DNA from: an uncultured Cytophagales bacterium
GTDB lineage: Bacteria > Bacteroidota > Bacteroidia > Cytophagales > Thermonemataceae
DNA: 49,822 nucleotides
Assembly: GCA_937911505.1 (NCBI GenBank)
Contig: CALEMF010000024.1
Coordinates: 1-49,822, forward strand
Direction: 5' to 3'
In this document: piece after piece, positions 1 to 9,314 of the stretch
Numbering within the stretch: the first letter of the stretch is position 1
Layout of the letters: each line of letters opens with the position of its first letter
The notes under the pieces: model-generated
Told to the model about the DNA's origin: nothing
Seen by the model: only the letters and a program-made list of their open reading frames with translations
Database searches by the model: none
Position numbers and translations under genes: made by a program

Positions 1-3000
1 GTACCGCCATTGGTGGTAGAGAAAGTACCATCTGTGTAAACCAGAAGGTCTCCGTCAGGTTCACTATCGTTGTCGCTTAATGTACCCGTAGTGGAGGTAT
101 CAAAAGCTGCTATATTAGTGTCATCTTCCGCAAGCGGTGGGAGATTTACAGGATCTCTCCAGTCACGGTCACCTCCTGGATCATCTACATCAGGGTAGCT
201 TAAAGGAGTCGTCCCATTGGTAGGATTATGTACTACATCATTTTCGTCATAGCTATCTAGCAAACCATCTCCATCTGTATCGATCGTTCCTGCTGTGATC
301 TCACTCCCCTCTAGCACATTGTTCCCATCTGTATCCCATCCTTCTAGGGCATCTTCGAAACCATCGTTATCACTATCGGTGTCGGTATAGTCGGGCGCAT
401 CACCTCCATCTGTATTGACAGGTTGAATACCGTTATTAGCACTACCTCCTGGTGTAGCATCATCGTTATCGTAGGCATCGTCTAAGCCATCGTTATCATT
501 GTCAGCATTAGCAGGCGCTATGTAACCAGTGGTGGCTTGTCCTTCTATGTTATCAGGGATACCATCATTATCAGCATCTATGTCTAAGTAATCAGGCTGT
601 CCGTCGCTATCAGTATTAGGTAAAGTAAAATTCGCCAAAGCATCTACGGCATCACTCCAACCATCAGCACCGACGCTTCCATCAGGCTGCCCATCATTAT
701 TACTGTCAGGAAGTCCTGCTTCTATGAAATCTATGATGCCGTCGTTGTCTGCGTCTATATCTAAGAAATTGGGCTGTCCGTCGCGGTCTATGTTATCTTG
801 TAGGTAGCTATCTGGACGACCATCATTATTCGTATCTTGTCCGGTAGAGGTAAGCGGCGTGCCCAGTGTGTTACCATCATAGACATCTATCAGTCCGTTG
901 GCATTATTATCTGGTGACACATCTATAAGACCATCATTATTGCTGTCAATACCGCCGGCTTCTATAATATCAGGGATACCGTCGTTGTCAGCGTCTAAGT
1001 CTATTGTATTGGGAATGCCATCACCATCTTGGTCAGGATTTCCGAGCCCATTGCCAGAGCCTGCTGCGCCTGAATTATTGGCGTCTACGTTTTGTGAAAG
1101 CCCATCATTATCAGTATCGGTAAAGTTATCAATGATGCCATTTCCATCTTCATCAACACCACCTGCTTCTATTACGTCAGGAATCCCATCATTCTCACTA
1201 TCTAAGTCAAAACTATTGATAATACCATCTAAGTCTGTATCGTAAAAATCGTTTATACCATCATTGTTAGTATCTTCAAAAGGAGGCAAGGTTCCTCCAG
1301 GTGTATCGTCTAGATAGTTGCGCACCCCATCGCCATCGGCATCAGCCAATGGGTCAATCCCGTTTTGTTCTACGAGATCAGGAATACCATCGTTGTCATC
1401 GTCTAGATCGACTACATCATTGATACCGTCGCCATCATTGTCATCGCAGTCACGTCCTGCTACATTCACATCTACGGTTTGGCTACAGGTTCCCACAGTG
1501 ACGGTAAGTTGATAAATCCCTACCTTGTCAGCAGTAATGGCTGTAGTGAAGTCTGGATTTGTACCTGCATTGGTAGCCGTAGCAGAAACATCTATTCCGT
1601 CAGGATCTACCCAAGTATAAGTAGGTGTACCAGAAGGAATATCTACTGGCACGGTCACATTAATCGTATTAGGGGAGCCTACTGTACAAATAAAAGGATT
1701 TGAAGGGATAGGAGTTCCTACAGTAAATGGACGGGTAATATTTTCAAAACGCAAACAAACCTGGCTAGTAATCTCAAACTCATTTTGTACGCTTACGGTT
1801 ACAATTTCTCGCGCACAAGAAGGCGCATTAGGATCCATCGTATAGATGATACAACCGTCTTCAATGGTAACAGTTCCCTCCGTACCTGGACCACCCCACC
1901 CGTTGGCTACTGCTTCGGTAATACTATTGCTAGCACCACATCCTGTGATAAGTAAACAGTGTTCTATAGGTTCACCAGGAATAATCTGGTCGGCTACATA
2001 GCCGCTGGTAGGCAAAAAGGTAACAGGGTCTAGTACTTCTATGGCTTTCTCGTAATTCGAGATGTAGGCATAGTTACCCGTACCGCCTGTTCGTGAGTAA
2101 ACCCCTAAATGAAATTTTTCATCGCAAGTTACCCGATTGTTAGTAGCTAGTATATTGGCATTGTTAATAATTACATAAGAGTACCCTGACCCTGCGCTGT
2201 TCGCTTGTGCTGCAGGCAAAGGCCCTGGCCCATCAGGATCAATATTAGCAGCAAAGTCGGTATAAGGACCACCTCTAAAACGTAAAGAGGCCAAACCTGA
2301 GGTAGGGACTAAAATGACCGCATTGGCGTTATCACCTGTCTTCTCAAAATCAATCTGTCTACTGCCAATACATTCATCAATGGGTGGTAGAATATCTAGC
2401 CCCATCTCTGAAGAAGCTCTCGAGGTGGCATGAAAAACATACAAGCGGTTGCTTCCTTCAATGAGATACGGCTTAAAGTTAGTGTTGTCGAAAACGTAGG
2501 TAAAATACTGCCCTGCATTGAGGGTTGTCGGGACAGCATTTCCTGCGCCGTCTACTCCTCCTGCTACACCGTTTACGGTAAAGGTGGTATTGTTTTCTAT
2601 AGAGAGAATAATGAGGTAGTCTCTCACTACACCTGCCCCATCCGTATTGTTATTCCCGCCGTCAATGGCAATGTACCGATCCTCAAGTGCTTTCGCTGGC
2701 ACCAATTGTTGGAACCCTGCGTCTCGGTCGTCACCCTGTGCAGTAGGAACGTGCTGTGCACCTGAATTGACCACAATAGGTTTATCGGTTGTAATTCTTG
2801 TGCCTGTTACAGTACCTCTTCTGTCGCGATTACGAGAAGCAATAATGTAGGATTGCCCTGCATCGAGTGTGATATTGATGGTGGTAGTGCCGGCTGGGAC
2901 ACCCGCCAGTACTAAAGGAGCTCCTGTAAAGGGATTGGTAGGTAGCGTAAAGGTAATGTTGGTGTTGTCCTCGGTGGCGAGTACAGATACGAAATGTTTT

Positions 3001-3638
3001 TCTGTATCGTTTACGGTATTATCATTATCTAAGAGCGTTTCGCTGGCAGCGTAAAACGAAAATCCGAGGGCAGCACGCCCTTGTAGTTGTAAAATATCTT
3101 GGTTATTATTCGAAGTTCTGGATTTGTGAGAATAAGTAATCTGTAATGGTTGGTCTGACTCAAAAATGAGTCCTTTCCCATTAAGCACTGTATTCGTCCC
3201 TACTATATCTGGCCCTCCTCCATCATTATCGGTTTGGTCAAGGGTGATTTGAAAACGAGGAATAGCAGTAGTAGCAGCCCCACTAGAGACAGGCAAGACA
3301 ATAGGATTGGCCACTGGTACATTGAGTGTAGTAATGAGTGTCCCATCTGGACTCATTACTTGTACGTTGGCTGCTCTGGCTAAGGTAGCAATTAAAAAGC
3401 TTTCATCGTCGTACAGCCCTGTTGATGTTTTGCTACCATATATGGGTGGCATATGATAGACATACGGTGCTGCACATATAATAGCATCGTCGCAACTAGG
3501 ACAGTCTGGATCTTGGCAATCTACTAATCCATCGTTGTCGTTATCAATGTTATCATTACAATTGGTTTCTTGTGCTGAAACAACTTTTATAAATAATAAA
3601 AATAACAATAAAGTAAAAGCCGTAAACTTTCCTTTCAT
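1..3638 (-). CDS. Large secreted surface protein: IgGFc-binding-like N-terminal region, thrombospondin type 3-like calcium repeats (partial, C-terminus beyond the left edge)
   Basis: The frame is open from the ATG at 3638 to the window edge (about 1212 codons). Residues 1-23 form a signal peptide ending VVSAQ. A short DNDNDGLVDCQDPDC calcium-binding motif follows, then about 450 residues resembling the IgGFc-binding N-terminal family of Bacteroidota surface proteins, with phrases such as PIVVNSGAQHVP and DRYIAI. A PKD/Ig-like stretch comes next. From about position 1460 down to 250 there are many Asp/Asn-rich units of the type DxDxDGxxDxxE (thrombospondin type 3 style), which normally bind calcium. 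The last visible part (LSDNDSEPDGD) looks like the start of a cadherin-like or VCBS-type repeat. Such proteins usually end in a T9SS sorting domain, but that end is outside the window. Role in adhesion or gliding is inference. Plus-strand ORFs across this region are shadows. Confidence 0.85.
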   Translation of the reverse strand, partial: MKGKFTAFTLLLFLLFIKVVSAQETNCNDNIDNDNDGLVDCQDPDCPSCDDAIICAAPYVYHMPPIYGSKTSTGLYDDESFLIATLARAANVQVMSPDGTLITTLNVPVANPIVLPVSSGAATTAIPRFQITLDQTDNDGGGPDIVGTNTVLNGKGLIFESDQPLQITYSHKSRTSNNNQDILQLQGRAALGFSFYAASETLLDNDNTVNDTEKHFVSVLATEDNTNITFTLPTNPFTGAPLVLAGVPAGTTTINITLDAGQSYIIASRNRDRRGTVTGTRITTDKPIVVNSGAQHVPTAQGDDRDAGFQQLVPAKALEDRYIAIDGGNNNTDGAGVVRDYLIILSIENNTTFTVNGVAGGVDGAGNAVPTTLNAGQYFTYVFDNTNFKPYLIEGSNRLYVFHATSRASSEMGLDILPPIDECIGSRQIDFEKTGDNANAVILVPTSGLASLRFRGGPYTDFAANIDPDGPGPLPAAQANSAGSGYSYVIINNANILATNNRVTCDEKFHLGVYSRTGGTGNYAYISNYEKAIEVLDPVTFLPTSGYVADQIIPGEPIEHCLLITGCGASNSITEAVANGWGGPGTEGTVTIEDGCIIYTMDPNAPSCAREIVTVSVQNEFEITSQVCLRFENITRPFTVGTPIPSNPFICTVGSPNTINVTVPVDIPSGTPTYTWVDPDGIDVSATATNAGTNPDFTTAITADKVGIYQLTVTVGTCSQTVDVNVAGRDCDDNDGDGINDVVDLDDDNDGIPDLVEQNGIDPLADADGDGVRNYLDDTPGGTLPPFEDTNNDGINDFYDTDLDGIINSFDLDSENDGIPDVIEAGGVDEDGNGIIDNFTDTDNDGLSQNVDANNSGAAGSGNGLGNPDQDGDGIPNTIDLDADNDGIPDIIEAGGIDSNNDGLIDVSPDNNANGLIDVYDGNTLGTPLTSTGQDTNNDGRPDSYLQDNIDRDGQPNFLDIDADNDGIIDFIEAGLPDSNNDGQPDGSVGADGWSDAVDALANFTLPNTDSDGQPDYLDIDADNDGIPDNIEGQATTGYIAPANADNDNDGLDDAYDNDDATPGGSANNGIQPVNTDGGDAPDYTDTDSDNDGFEDALEGWDTDGNNVLEGSEITAGTIDTDGDGLLDSYDENDVVHNPTNGTTPLSYPDVDDPGGDRDWRDPVNLPPLAEDDTNIAAFDTSTTGTLSDNDSEPDGDLLVYTDGTFSTTNGG
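232..1460 (-). repeat. Array of thrombospondin type 3-like calcium-binding repeats
   Basis: On the minus strand this stretch encodes repeated Asp-rich units, for example DIDADNDGIPD, DSNNDGQPD and DTDNDGL, spaced irregularly at about 20-40 residues. At DNA level the units share forms of GATAACGATGG. Such arrays make stiff calcium-dependent rods and are prone to length change by recombination. Confidence 0.8.
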
Positions 3639-3774
3639 AGATGACGTAATTTTTGTTTATAATTCGAATCTTTTCAGAAGTTGTTATCTGCTGATTCAAT
3701 TCGCTAAGAAATAGTGATAAGCTAACTTTGTGACTTTTCAGGTAAGTATTCTCCCCTTACAATTGTTCTAAATT

Positions 3775-3832
3775 TTATAACTTTTCAAGTATGTATACTT
3801 GTACATACGTAGATTATATACGTAAGTTATAA
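3775..3832. promoter_or_regulatory. Nested inverted repeats in the divergent intergenic region
   Basis: The outer arms are TTATAACTT (3775-3783) and AAGTTATAA (3824-3832). The inner arms are GTATGTA (3789-3795) and TACATAC (3802-3808). They sit about 140 bases upstream of the surface-protein start and about 100 bases upstream of the plus-strand promoter, so they could be protein-binding sites or an RNA structure. No regulator is identified. Confidence 0.35.
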
Positions 3833-3923
3833 GAAAAAGATTTAAATATTTGGTATTTTTTTCAGCCGGATGTGAAATTCCCTACAGTTTCTTACGTCTT
3901 CATCTTTTATTTACAAAAAAAAG

Positions 3924-3955
3924 TTGTTATAATACTATTTTAAAGAATAGTTTTG
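3924..3955 (+). promoter_or_regulatory. Bacteroidota-type promoter for the DUF6268 gene
   Basis: TTG at 3924-3926 and TAGTTTTG at 3948-3955 are separated by 21 bases, matching the Bacteroidota -33 / TAnnTTTG -7 pattern. The ATG follows 33 bases after the -7 element. Confidence 0.6.
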
Positions 3956-3988
3956 CTATTATTGTAGGCTAGATTAATCATTTATCCC

Positions 3989-5086
3989 ATGAAAAAATTG
4001 AATCTGTACCACCTGCTGATATGGGTGGTTTTTAGTATCGCTACTTTTCAAGCTACTGCACAAGTAGAAGAAGAGGAAGAAGAATTTGAGGAGTTCGATC
4101 CCAATGAATTTGCTGACTATGGTGATGTAGAAGAGACCAAGCGCTTTTGTACACAGAAAGTGAGAAACCTCACCCCTACTAAGTTGATTTCTATTGGCTA
4201 CGAAGTACAGTTACCTTTTGACATTACCAGTGCTCCAGATCCCGATTCGGAGGCAGCAGAGGCTAGTGACATTACTAACGGTGAAGGAGAGGTACAACTA
4301 GTGCATGGCATGCAGCTCGCGGCTAACTTTCCTGTTATTTCCAAATCCAGTATCATTGTCAATTTAGCCCTGAATTACAACGAGAGTCTGTTTATATTTA
4401 ATGAAACGAACGATTATAACCTGTACAATAATTTCGATAGGTATGGACTTCGTACGGCGGGCTTTACTGCCACCATGTTCAAACCACTCAACGAAACGAA
4501 CTTTATTTACGCCCAAGGCTCAGCTAATGTAAATAATAACTTCACATTTGCTCAAGATGAATTCGATTTATCAAATAGCCTGACCTATAGTGGTGCAGTA
4601 GCTTTTGGATGGAAAAAAAGCGATGATTTTTTATGGGCTGTTGGAGCGGCACGTACCTACCGTGGAGGACAACTACTTTACATACCGTTGTTGATCTTCA
4701 ATAGAACCTTCAACGACCGTTGGGGTACAGAGCTTGCACTTCCTGCACTAGGTCATTTAAGGCGTAATATATCGCCCAAGTCTATTTTAAGACTAGGCTA
4801 TGAAATAGTAGGGAACTCCTACTTCATTCAAAATCTTCCTGATGCTTCTGGAGGGCTACAGGACTTCAACGAATTGCACTTACGTCGCTCTGAAATAAAG
4901 GCGCAACTTATTTATGAACGTTCTCTGAAAGATTTTATCTGGATTTCCTTTCAAGGAGGTGTGCGTTTTAATTATCGTTTCAATGTCTCTGAAAGCTTAG
5001 ATACAGAGAGTGGTGATTTCTTAATTACGAATGAAATCGGGAACCCACTTTATTTCGGCATCAGTTTGAACTTGGTGAGCCCTTAA
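3989..5086 (+). CDS. DUF6268-like outer-membrane beta-barrel protein
   Basis: The 365-residue protein has a signal peptide (residues 1-25, ending ATAQ). A very acidic stretch follows (VEEEEEEFEEF), then a region rich in alternating hydrophobic/polar residues with frequent Tyr, Phe and Asn, typical of beta-strands crossing the outer membrane. The end (PLYFGISLNLVSP) fits a barrel closing strand. The order of strands and the phrase ELHLRRSEIKAQLIYERSLKDF resemble DUF6268 proteins; the family has no established function. A promoter lies just upstream and a strong hairpin terminator just downstream, so it is probably a single-gene unit. Confidence 0.65.
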   Translation: MKKLNLYHLLIWVVFSIATFQATAQVEEEEEEFEEFDPNEFADYGDVEETKRFCTQKVRNLTPTKLISIGYEVQLPFDITSAPDPDSEAAEASDITNGEGEVQLVHGMQLAANFPVISKSSIIVNLALNYNESLFIFNETNDYNLYNNFDRYGLRTAGFTATMFKPLNETNFIYAQGSANVNNNFTFAQDEFDLSNSLTYSGAVAFGWKKSDDFLWAVGAARTYRGGQLLYIPLLIFNRTFNDRWGTELALPALGHLRRNISPKSILRLGYEIVGNSYFIQNLPDASGGLQDFNELHLRRSEIKAQLIYERSLKDFIWISFQGGVRFNYRFNVSESLDTESGDFLITNEIGNPLYFGISLNLVSP

Positions 5087-5105
5087 GCCGTATTCTTATA
5101 TTACC

Positions 5106-5146
5106 AAAAACGCCTCTCAAGTATGTACTTAAGAGGCGTTTTATTT
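5106..5146. terminator. Bidirectional rho-independent terminator
   Basis: AAAACGCCTCT (5107-5117) pairs with AGAGGCGTTTT (5132-5142) over 11 base pairs, flanked by A and T runs. It lies between two converging genes and can serve both. Confidence 0.85.
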
Positions 5147-5161
5147 TGTATTATGATGAGC

Positions 5162-5617
5162 TTATCCTTTTTTCTTTTGGCGCGTCCAAACGTCTGTTCT
5201 TCCAAATAGCGAGACACCGATATAACCTCTTACATTCAATGTATTTTCACCTTCTAGCGCAATTTCACAGTTGTAGGTCTCTCCGTTTTTAGGATCGTAG
5301 ATAGTACCTTTTTCCCACTTTCCATCTCCTACGTATTCAAATCCTACGAGATTGACCATGCCTAGCAAACGTCTATCTCTTTTACTCTCATTAGGATTTT
5401 TACCATCTACTTTGGGTTTTCCGTTTTCATCGTTGGGTTCTTTTAACCATACAATGCGACCAAAGTATTTACCAGACTTTGACTTCTTAATAGCCACGAT
5501 GGCCGTACCTTCACCTGTTTTCCAGGCACCCACAATGTCGTCGGCTTTTTGACCAACTGCGAGTGTGCTACATAGCATCCAACCTGCAAATAATAAAAGG
5601 CTTCCTATTTTTCTCAT
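5162..5617 (-). CDS. DUF2147 family secreted protein
   Basis: The 151-residue protein has a signal peptide (residues 1-22, ending AVGQ). The mature part starts with ADDIVGAWKTGEGTAIVAI and continues with YFGRIVWLKEPND, LLGMVNLVGFEY and KWEKGTIYDPKNGETYNCEI, which are the conserved blocks of the DUF2147 family of small periplasmic or exported proteins. Length is normal for the family. Function is unknown; a lipocalin-like ligand-binding fold has been proposed for relatives. It is transcribed alone and shares the convergent terminator with the barrel gene. Confidence 0.85.
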   Translation of the reverse strand: MRKIGSLLLFAGWMLCSTLAVGQKADDIVGAWKTGEGTAIVAIKKSKSGKYFGRIVWLKEPNDENGKPKVDGKNPNESKRDRRLLGMVNLVGFEYVGDGKWEKGTIYDPKNGETYNCEIALEGENTLNVRGYIGVSLFGRTDVWTRQKKKG

Positions 5618-5756
5618 AAACTTATTTTTTTAAGTATTGAAAACTGTTTTTGGGTAATGATTAGTAAAGCTACTTTATATAATAGCCTTGCTATTTATAT
5701 GAATAATACCACTAATTAACAAAATAGTTTAATCAATTACTATGCTAGTTGTGATT

Positions 5757-8114
5757 TTAGTTGTTTAGGAGTTGCTCTAGCTGCCTGATAGCACTCTGAT
5801 TACGCATTTCGTAGATGGTGCGTATAATACTCTCTTTTTCTTTTTTTGTAAGATGCCAGCTTAGTGCTGCCCGTTCTATTGTAATAATTTTATTAGGATC
5901 GATTTTTACCTTGCCTTTGGCCTTGTCTTGTATTTCCTGCATGCTTTTCGAGATAGGTACGTATTGAAACTCCACCCGGTGAATCTTGACGCCCTCTTTG
6001 AACCAAGATTGTGCGTATTCTGCCAGATCGTCGTTGTGCATGTCTTGGAAATACTCTTGGTTGAAGTAGATACTTTGTAAAGGAGTAAAAATACGCTGAA
6101 ATAAGGAAGGTTCGATATTTTTGGCAATAGGGCGATCCTTTTGTGTATCGCGTATAGAGACAATCACTACACCAGAGGTATTTTCTTGAATCCAATCTTT
6201 GAAGACGGAGATGAAACGAATAGCAGTAGACACCCCGAAATTATCGTTGATACCAGCATCCATGATTTCCATAACGGGATCGCTTGGTAATTTGATGTTG
6301 GGCGTTACGTACGGAAAAGTAGCACTCATACGCATAGCCGTAAGAAAACGCAAGCGTTCTGCCTGTTGCTCTTCAAAAAAACGTAGAAACTCTATTCCTT
6401 TTACTTTCTGATTCAGAAAGCGCGTCTGAAAGAGATTGGGCGTAGTCATATAAGAAATATGCTGCGGAGATACGTAGAGCTTCCTACCATCATTCACAAT
6501 AGTAGGGGTAAAAATCATCATTGGGACGAGCGCCTGCATTTCAGTCTCTTTATAGTATCACAGAGGCTTATCGATGATTCCTAAAGTATTTTTGTTGAGT
6601 TGCTCTTCATAAGCATAACACCTATCTTTGTTGTAGTTATCACCTCTATAGGTGAAGCGTTTGGTTTGGAAAAAAATATCACTGATAAACCAACTGAAAG
6701 CAATACTATTGAGGTGATCGCGCGCGATATTATTAAGGTAGGCTGGTGCATAGATATCTATGTTCTCGCCTAAAAGCTTCTGTAAATAGAGCTCACGGAA
6801 ATAAGCTGCGCCAATCATACCCCCCGAAGCGCCTGTCATCAGCATGGTATGTTCCATTAGTTGCCCTCCAAGGGTACTGTCTACATGTTGTAAAGTGCGC
6901 ATGGTCCAGATACAAGCCCTGTGTCCACCACCACTACTACATACAAAGACGATCTTAGGCTTTTTATCTTTCGGAAACTTCGCTCTCCAATTATCTAGTG
7001 CGAGGGTGGTGGTACGTACATCGTCTATAAAGTTTTCATCGTCACTTAGTTCTTTAATCTTTCTAAGTGTATAAGCAGCTTTTCTGGTGTCATATTTTAA
7101 GCCGTAGGCTTGGTAGTTCAGTTCGAAAAATTCCCATTTAATGAGTGAATTCACTAGTAAAATAAGTACTAGCAAGGCTGTGAAGGCCCACCCTCTTAGC
7201 CAGAAGTTGAGCGCCCCTATAAACATCGTAACGATGGTGAGTAAAAGAATGACACTTGCCCCAGCAGGAATCTGAAAGTAAGGATTGTCACTGTAAGAAC
7301 CCAAGAAGAGGATGAGCGCGAAGATGGTGGATTGGATAATGACTGAATTGAGATGGTTTTGATCAAATACCTTTAAAATAGTAGCCCTGTCGATGGTATT
7401 ACGATTATTGACCCGTTTGGGAAGTAGGTTATCTGCCAAGTAATAGTCTACACGTAGCCTTTGTTTAGCGGTCTTGTACCGTGCCATAATATTGACGCGG
7501 CTTACAACCGTTCGGCGCAGTCGTTCGTTGAGCTTTCCAGACATCTATCTGAAAACATCTTCGTTGGTCAGTAAAAAGTAGATACCAAAAAAGAAGATAA
7601 TAAGAATAACACCACTTAGTAGCCCTCCTATTTTAATAAAAATAGCCGCTTGTAACTCTAAGGCATTGCTATATTGGAATTGAAAGAAACTGATCAAGTA
7701 GGTAGCGAGAAAAGCTAAGGGAACTAAACTATTGTTGATACAAAACTTTCTAAAGGGTTTTCCTAAGCCACCCAAAAAACTAAAGCGCTGCCCATCTAAA
7801 ATGTAGCAAGTAATATGAAACGACATCGTGAAGCCACCCAAGGTGAGCCCTACGATAAAGGTGCTCCAGAAGTTTACTTGATCCATGTATTCTGGCTCTA
7901 AAAATAAATAAGGAAGCCCTATGGTTGTGCCGGCTCGCTCTGTGATGATCAACCAGAGGATACCCCACATGGAGAGAATAACAAGATTTTTGCGGAGATT
8001 AAGAATAAGCAATTGAACGGGGAAGGAATAAAAAATGCGCGATACTAGCCCCTGCATAATGAACTTATTCCAGATAAACCTAATGGTACTTTCAAATAGT
8101 CTGGCTGGATCCAT
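5757..8114 (-). pseudogene. Patatin-like phospholipase with N-terminal membrane domain, interrupted by two in-frame stop codons
   Basis: One reading frame runs from the ATG at 8114 to the TAA at 5757 (786 codons) but contains TAG at codon 190 (7545-7547) and TGA at codon 519 (6558-6560). Without them it reads as one continuous patatin-like lipase. Residues 1-189 carry several membrane segments and the phrase LPYLFLEPEYMDQVNF, seen in long Bacteroidota patatin-like proteins. Two more hydrophobic segments follow the TAG. The hydrolase core has GGGHRA (oxyanion region), GASGG with Ser430, and DAG with Asp619, so the catalytic dyad is intact but split by the TGA. No frameshift is needed. TAG is followed directly by ATG (7544), so the middle part might be reinitiated, and an ATG lies six codons after the TGA (6539). 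As annotated by eye this gives three ORFs: 7545-8114, 6558-7544 and 5757-6539. It is either a young pseudogene, a readthrough gene, or sequence error. Confidence 0.8.
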
Positions 8115-8201
8115 AGGGATGATTACTTTACGCGACAAAATATAAATAGTTTTGGAAATTTGAAACTAGGACATCACTTCCTTATCAATTATTATTTTGG
8201 T

Positions 8202-8239
8202 TTTGGCATTATTTTTTTAGCGATAATATCTTATATTTG
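8202..8239 (+). promoter_or_regulatory. Probable Bacteroidota-type promoter
   Basis: TATATTTG (8232-8239) matches the TAnnTTTG -7 element and lies 33 bases before the ATG at 8273. A TTTG at 8202-8205 is 26 bases upstream, longer than the usual 17-23, so the -33 element is doubtful. Confidence 0.45.
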
Positions 8240-8272
8240 TATATAACCGTATACGCTAACTTCATTGAAACT

Positions 8273-8716
8273 ATGAGATATAGATTGTTGCTTATCTTAT
8301 GCCTACTTTCCGCGATAGGCGTTTTCTCTTCAAAAGCACAAAACCAGGGCGCAGACCCTTATAAACAACTAGAACAAAAGGCGGTAGACTTACTAGGTAA
8401 AAACTATAACCTCTCTAAATCTTTTCGCTTTACGTTACAAAAAAACGATGATAACGCGATGGCACACAGGCAGTACATTTTCAGCAAAACCTCTAACTAT
8501 GCTATTGCTTTTGCTGGAGATGCTAACAAAGAAGACATGGTACAGATTATGGTATATGATGCTAATAACGAGCTTGTCGCAAAAAATATTAACAACAGCC
8601 TGATTCTGCGTTTTACTCCCCCTAAAGGAGGTATTTATCGTATCACATTTCAGTCTAACTTAGATACAGACATTAACGCTGTAGGGGTAGTAGGATTTGC
8701 CGCCAAAGGGCAATAA
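8273..8716 (+). CDS. Small secreted protein of unknown function
   Basis: I place the start at the ATG 8273 (MRYRLLLILCLL) rather than an upstream alternative codon, because this gives a clean signal peptide ending SSKAQ and leaves the -7 element at 8232-8239 outside the gene. The mature part of about 125 residues has AYKQLEQKA-like helix-forming sequence followed by beta-rich segments (YAIAFAG, VQIMVYD, LRFTPPKGGIYRITF). The C-terminal pattern resembles small jelly-roll or pre-peptidase-like sandwich domains, but I do not recognise the family. A strong hairpin follows directly, so it is a single-gene unit. Confidence 0.65.
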   Translation: MRYRLLLILCLLSAIGVFSSKAQNQGADPYKQLEQKAVDLLGKNYNLSKSFRFTLQKNDDNAMAHRQYIFSKTSNYAIAFAGDANKEDMVQIMVYDANNELVAKNINNSLILRFTPPKGGIYRITFQSNLDTDINAVGVVGFAAKGQ

Positions 8717-8742
8717 GTCAATACTATTCGTATAAAATTTCT

Positions 8743-8799
8743 ATATATTAAAGACAAAGGGCAAGAAGCGATGCTTCTTGCCCTTTGTCTTTAATATAT
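8743..8799. terminator. Bidirectional terminator with a perfect 27-base-pair stem
   Basis: Positions 8743-8769 pair perfectly with 8773-8799 around the 3-base loop GAT. The centre is GCAAGAAGC/GCTTCTTGC and the outer ends are A/T-rich, so both converging genes get a poly-U-like tail. The stem is unusually long for a terminator. Confidence 0.85.
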
Positions 8800-8829
8800 C
8801 TATCGTATTAGACCTTCGCTTTTTCGAGA

Positions 8830-9201
8830 TTACTCCGTTCTCGTGCCGTCTGTTACTGCTTCAGTGTTGGTACTATCTGGCGTTGCTGTTGCAGCGGGTT
8901 CTTGCTGTGTGCTATCTCCTGGTAGTTGCGTAGTACTTTCCAAAGAAGTCTTGTCGTCTCCAAACATCATCTCTCTGATAGCGATCGTTCTTTTTAAAGA
9001 TTCTGGTGAGTCTGTGTATTCATTTCTCAACTGACGTGCTGAATCGCCCTCTATTCCATATACATACTCATTACCTTCATTATGATCGGGTAGCTTGGAT
9101 AGCTCCGAATTATTGTACTGGCTTAAGCCACACGCAGAGAGTCCCAGTAAGGCAACCACGGCGCAGGTATATACTAACTTTTGAAATATAGAAGTTATCA
9201 T
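8830..9201 (-). CDS. Small lipoprotein of unknown function
   Basis: The 123-residue protein begins with a lipoprotein signal (ALLGLSAC, lipobox Cys about residue 24). The mature part is hydrophilic, with SRQLRNEY and a Thr/Ser/Pro/Gln-rich low-complexity tail (LPGDSTQQEPAATATPDS). The tail looks unstructured. I do not recognise a family. The middle section around SPESLKRTIAIREMMFGDD is the only likely folded part. It shares the long bidirectional terminator with the plus-strand secreted-protein gene and has its own upstream region of about 110 bases. Confidence 0.65.
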   Translation of the reverse strand: MITSIFQKLVYTCAVVALLGLSACGLSQYNNSELSKLPDHNEGNEYVYGIEGDSARQLRNEYTDSPESLKRTIAIREMMFGDDKTSLESTTQLPGDSTQQEPAATATPDSTNTEAVTDGTRTE

Positions 9202-9314
9202 ATAGAACTTTTTTTAATCATTTATAGTCAGAACAAGACGTATTATTCCTTTGTTTTGGCACGTAAAACTAAGAAAAAATCTGAGGGAGGCAAAGGATTT
9301 CAGTGTCTTTCCAT

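Larger units (their letters stand above)
3639..3988. other. Divergent intergenic region, 350 bases, with a dyad cluster and a promoter
   Basis: This lies between the minus-strand surface-protein gene and the plus-strand DUF6268 gene. It contains nested inverted repeats at 3775-3832 and a consensus-type promoter for the plus-strand gene at 3924-3955. I see no small gene in it. Confidence 0.6.

Noticed and set aside
898..3054. Several plus-strand ORFs rich in Ser/Pro opposite the surface-protein gene
   Set aside because: They are antisense shadows of the Asp-rich calcium repeats and have no ribosome-site or family support.
5757..8114. Selenocysteine at the TGA of the patatin gene
   Set aside because: The site is not a catalytic Cys position in this family, there is also a TAG in the same frame, and I see no convincing selenocysteine-insertion hairpin right after it.
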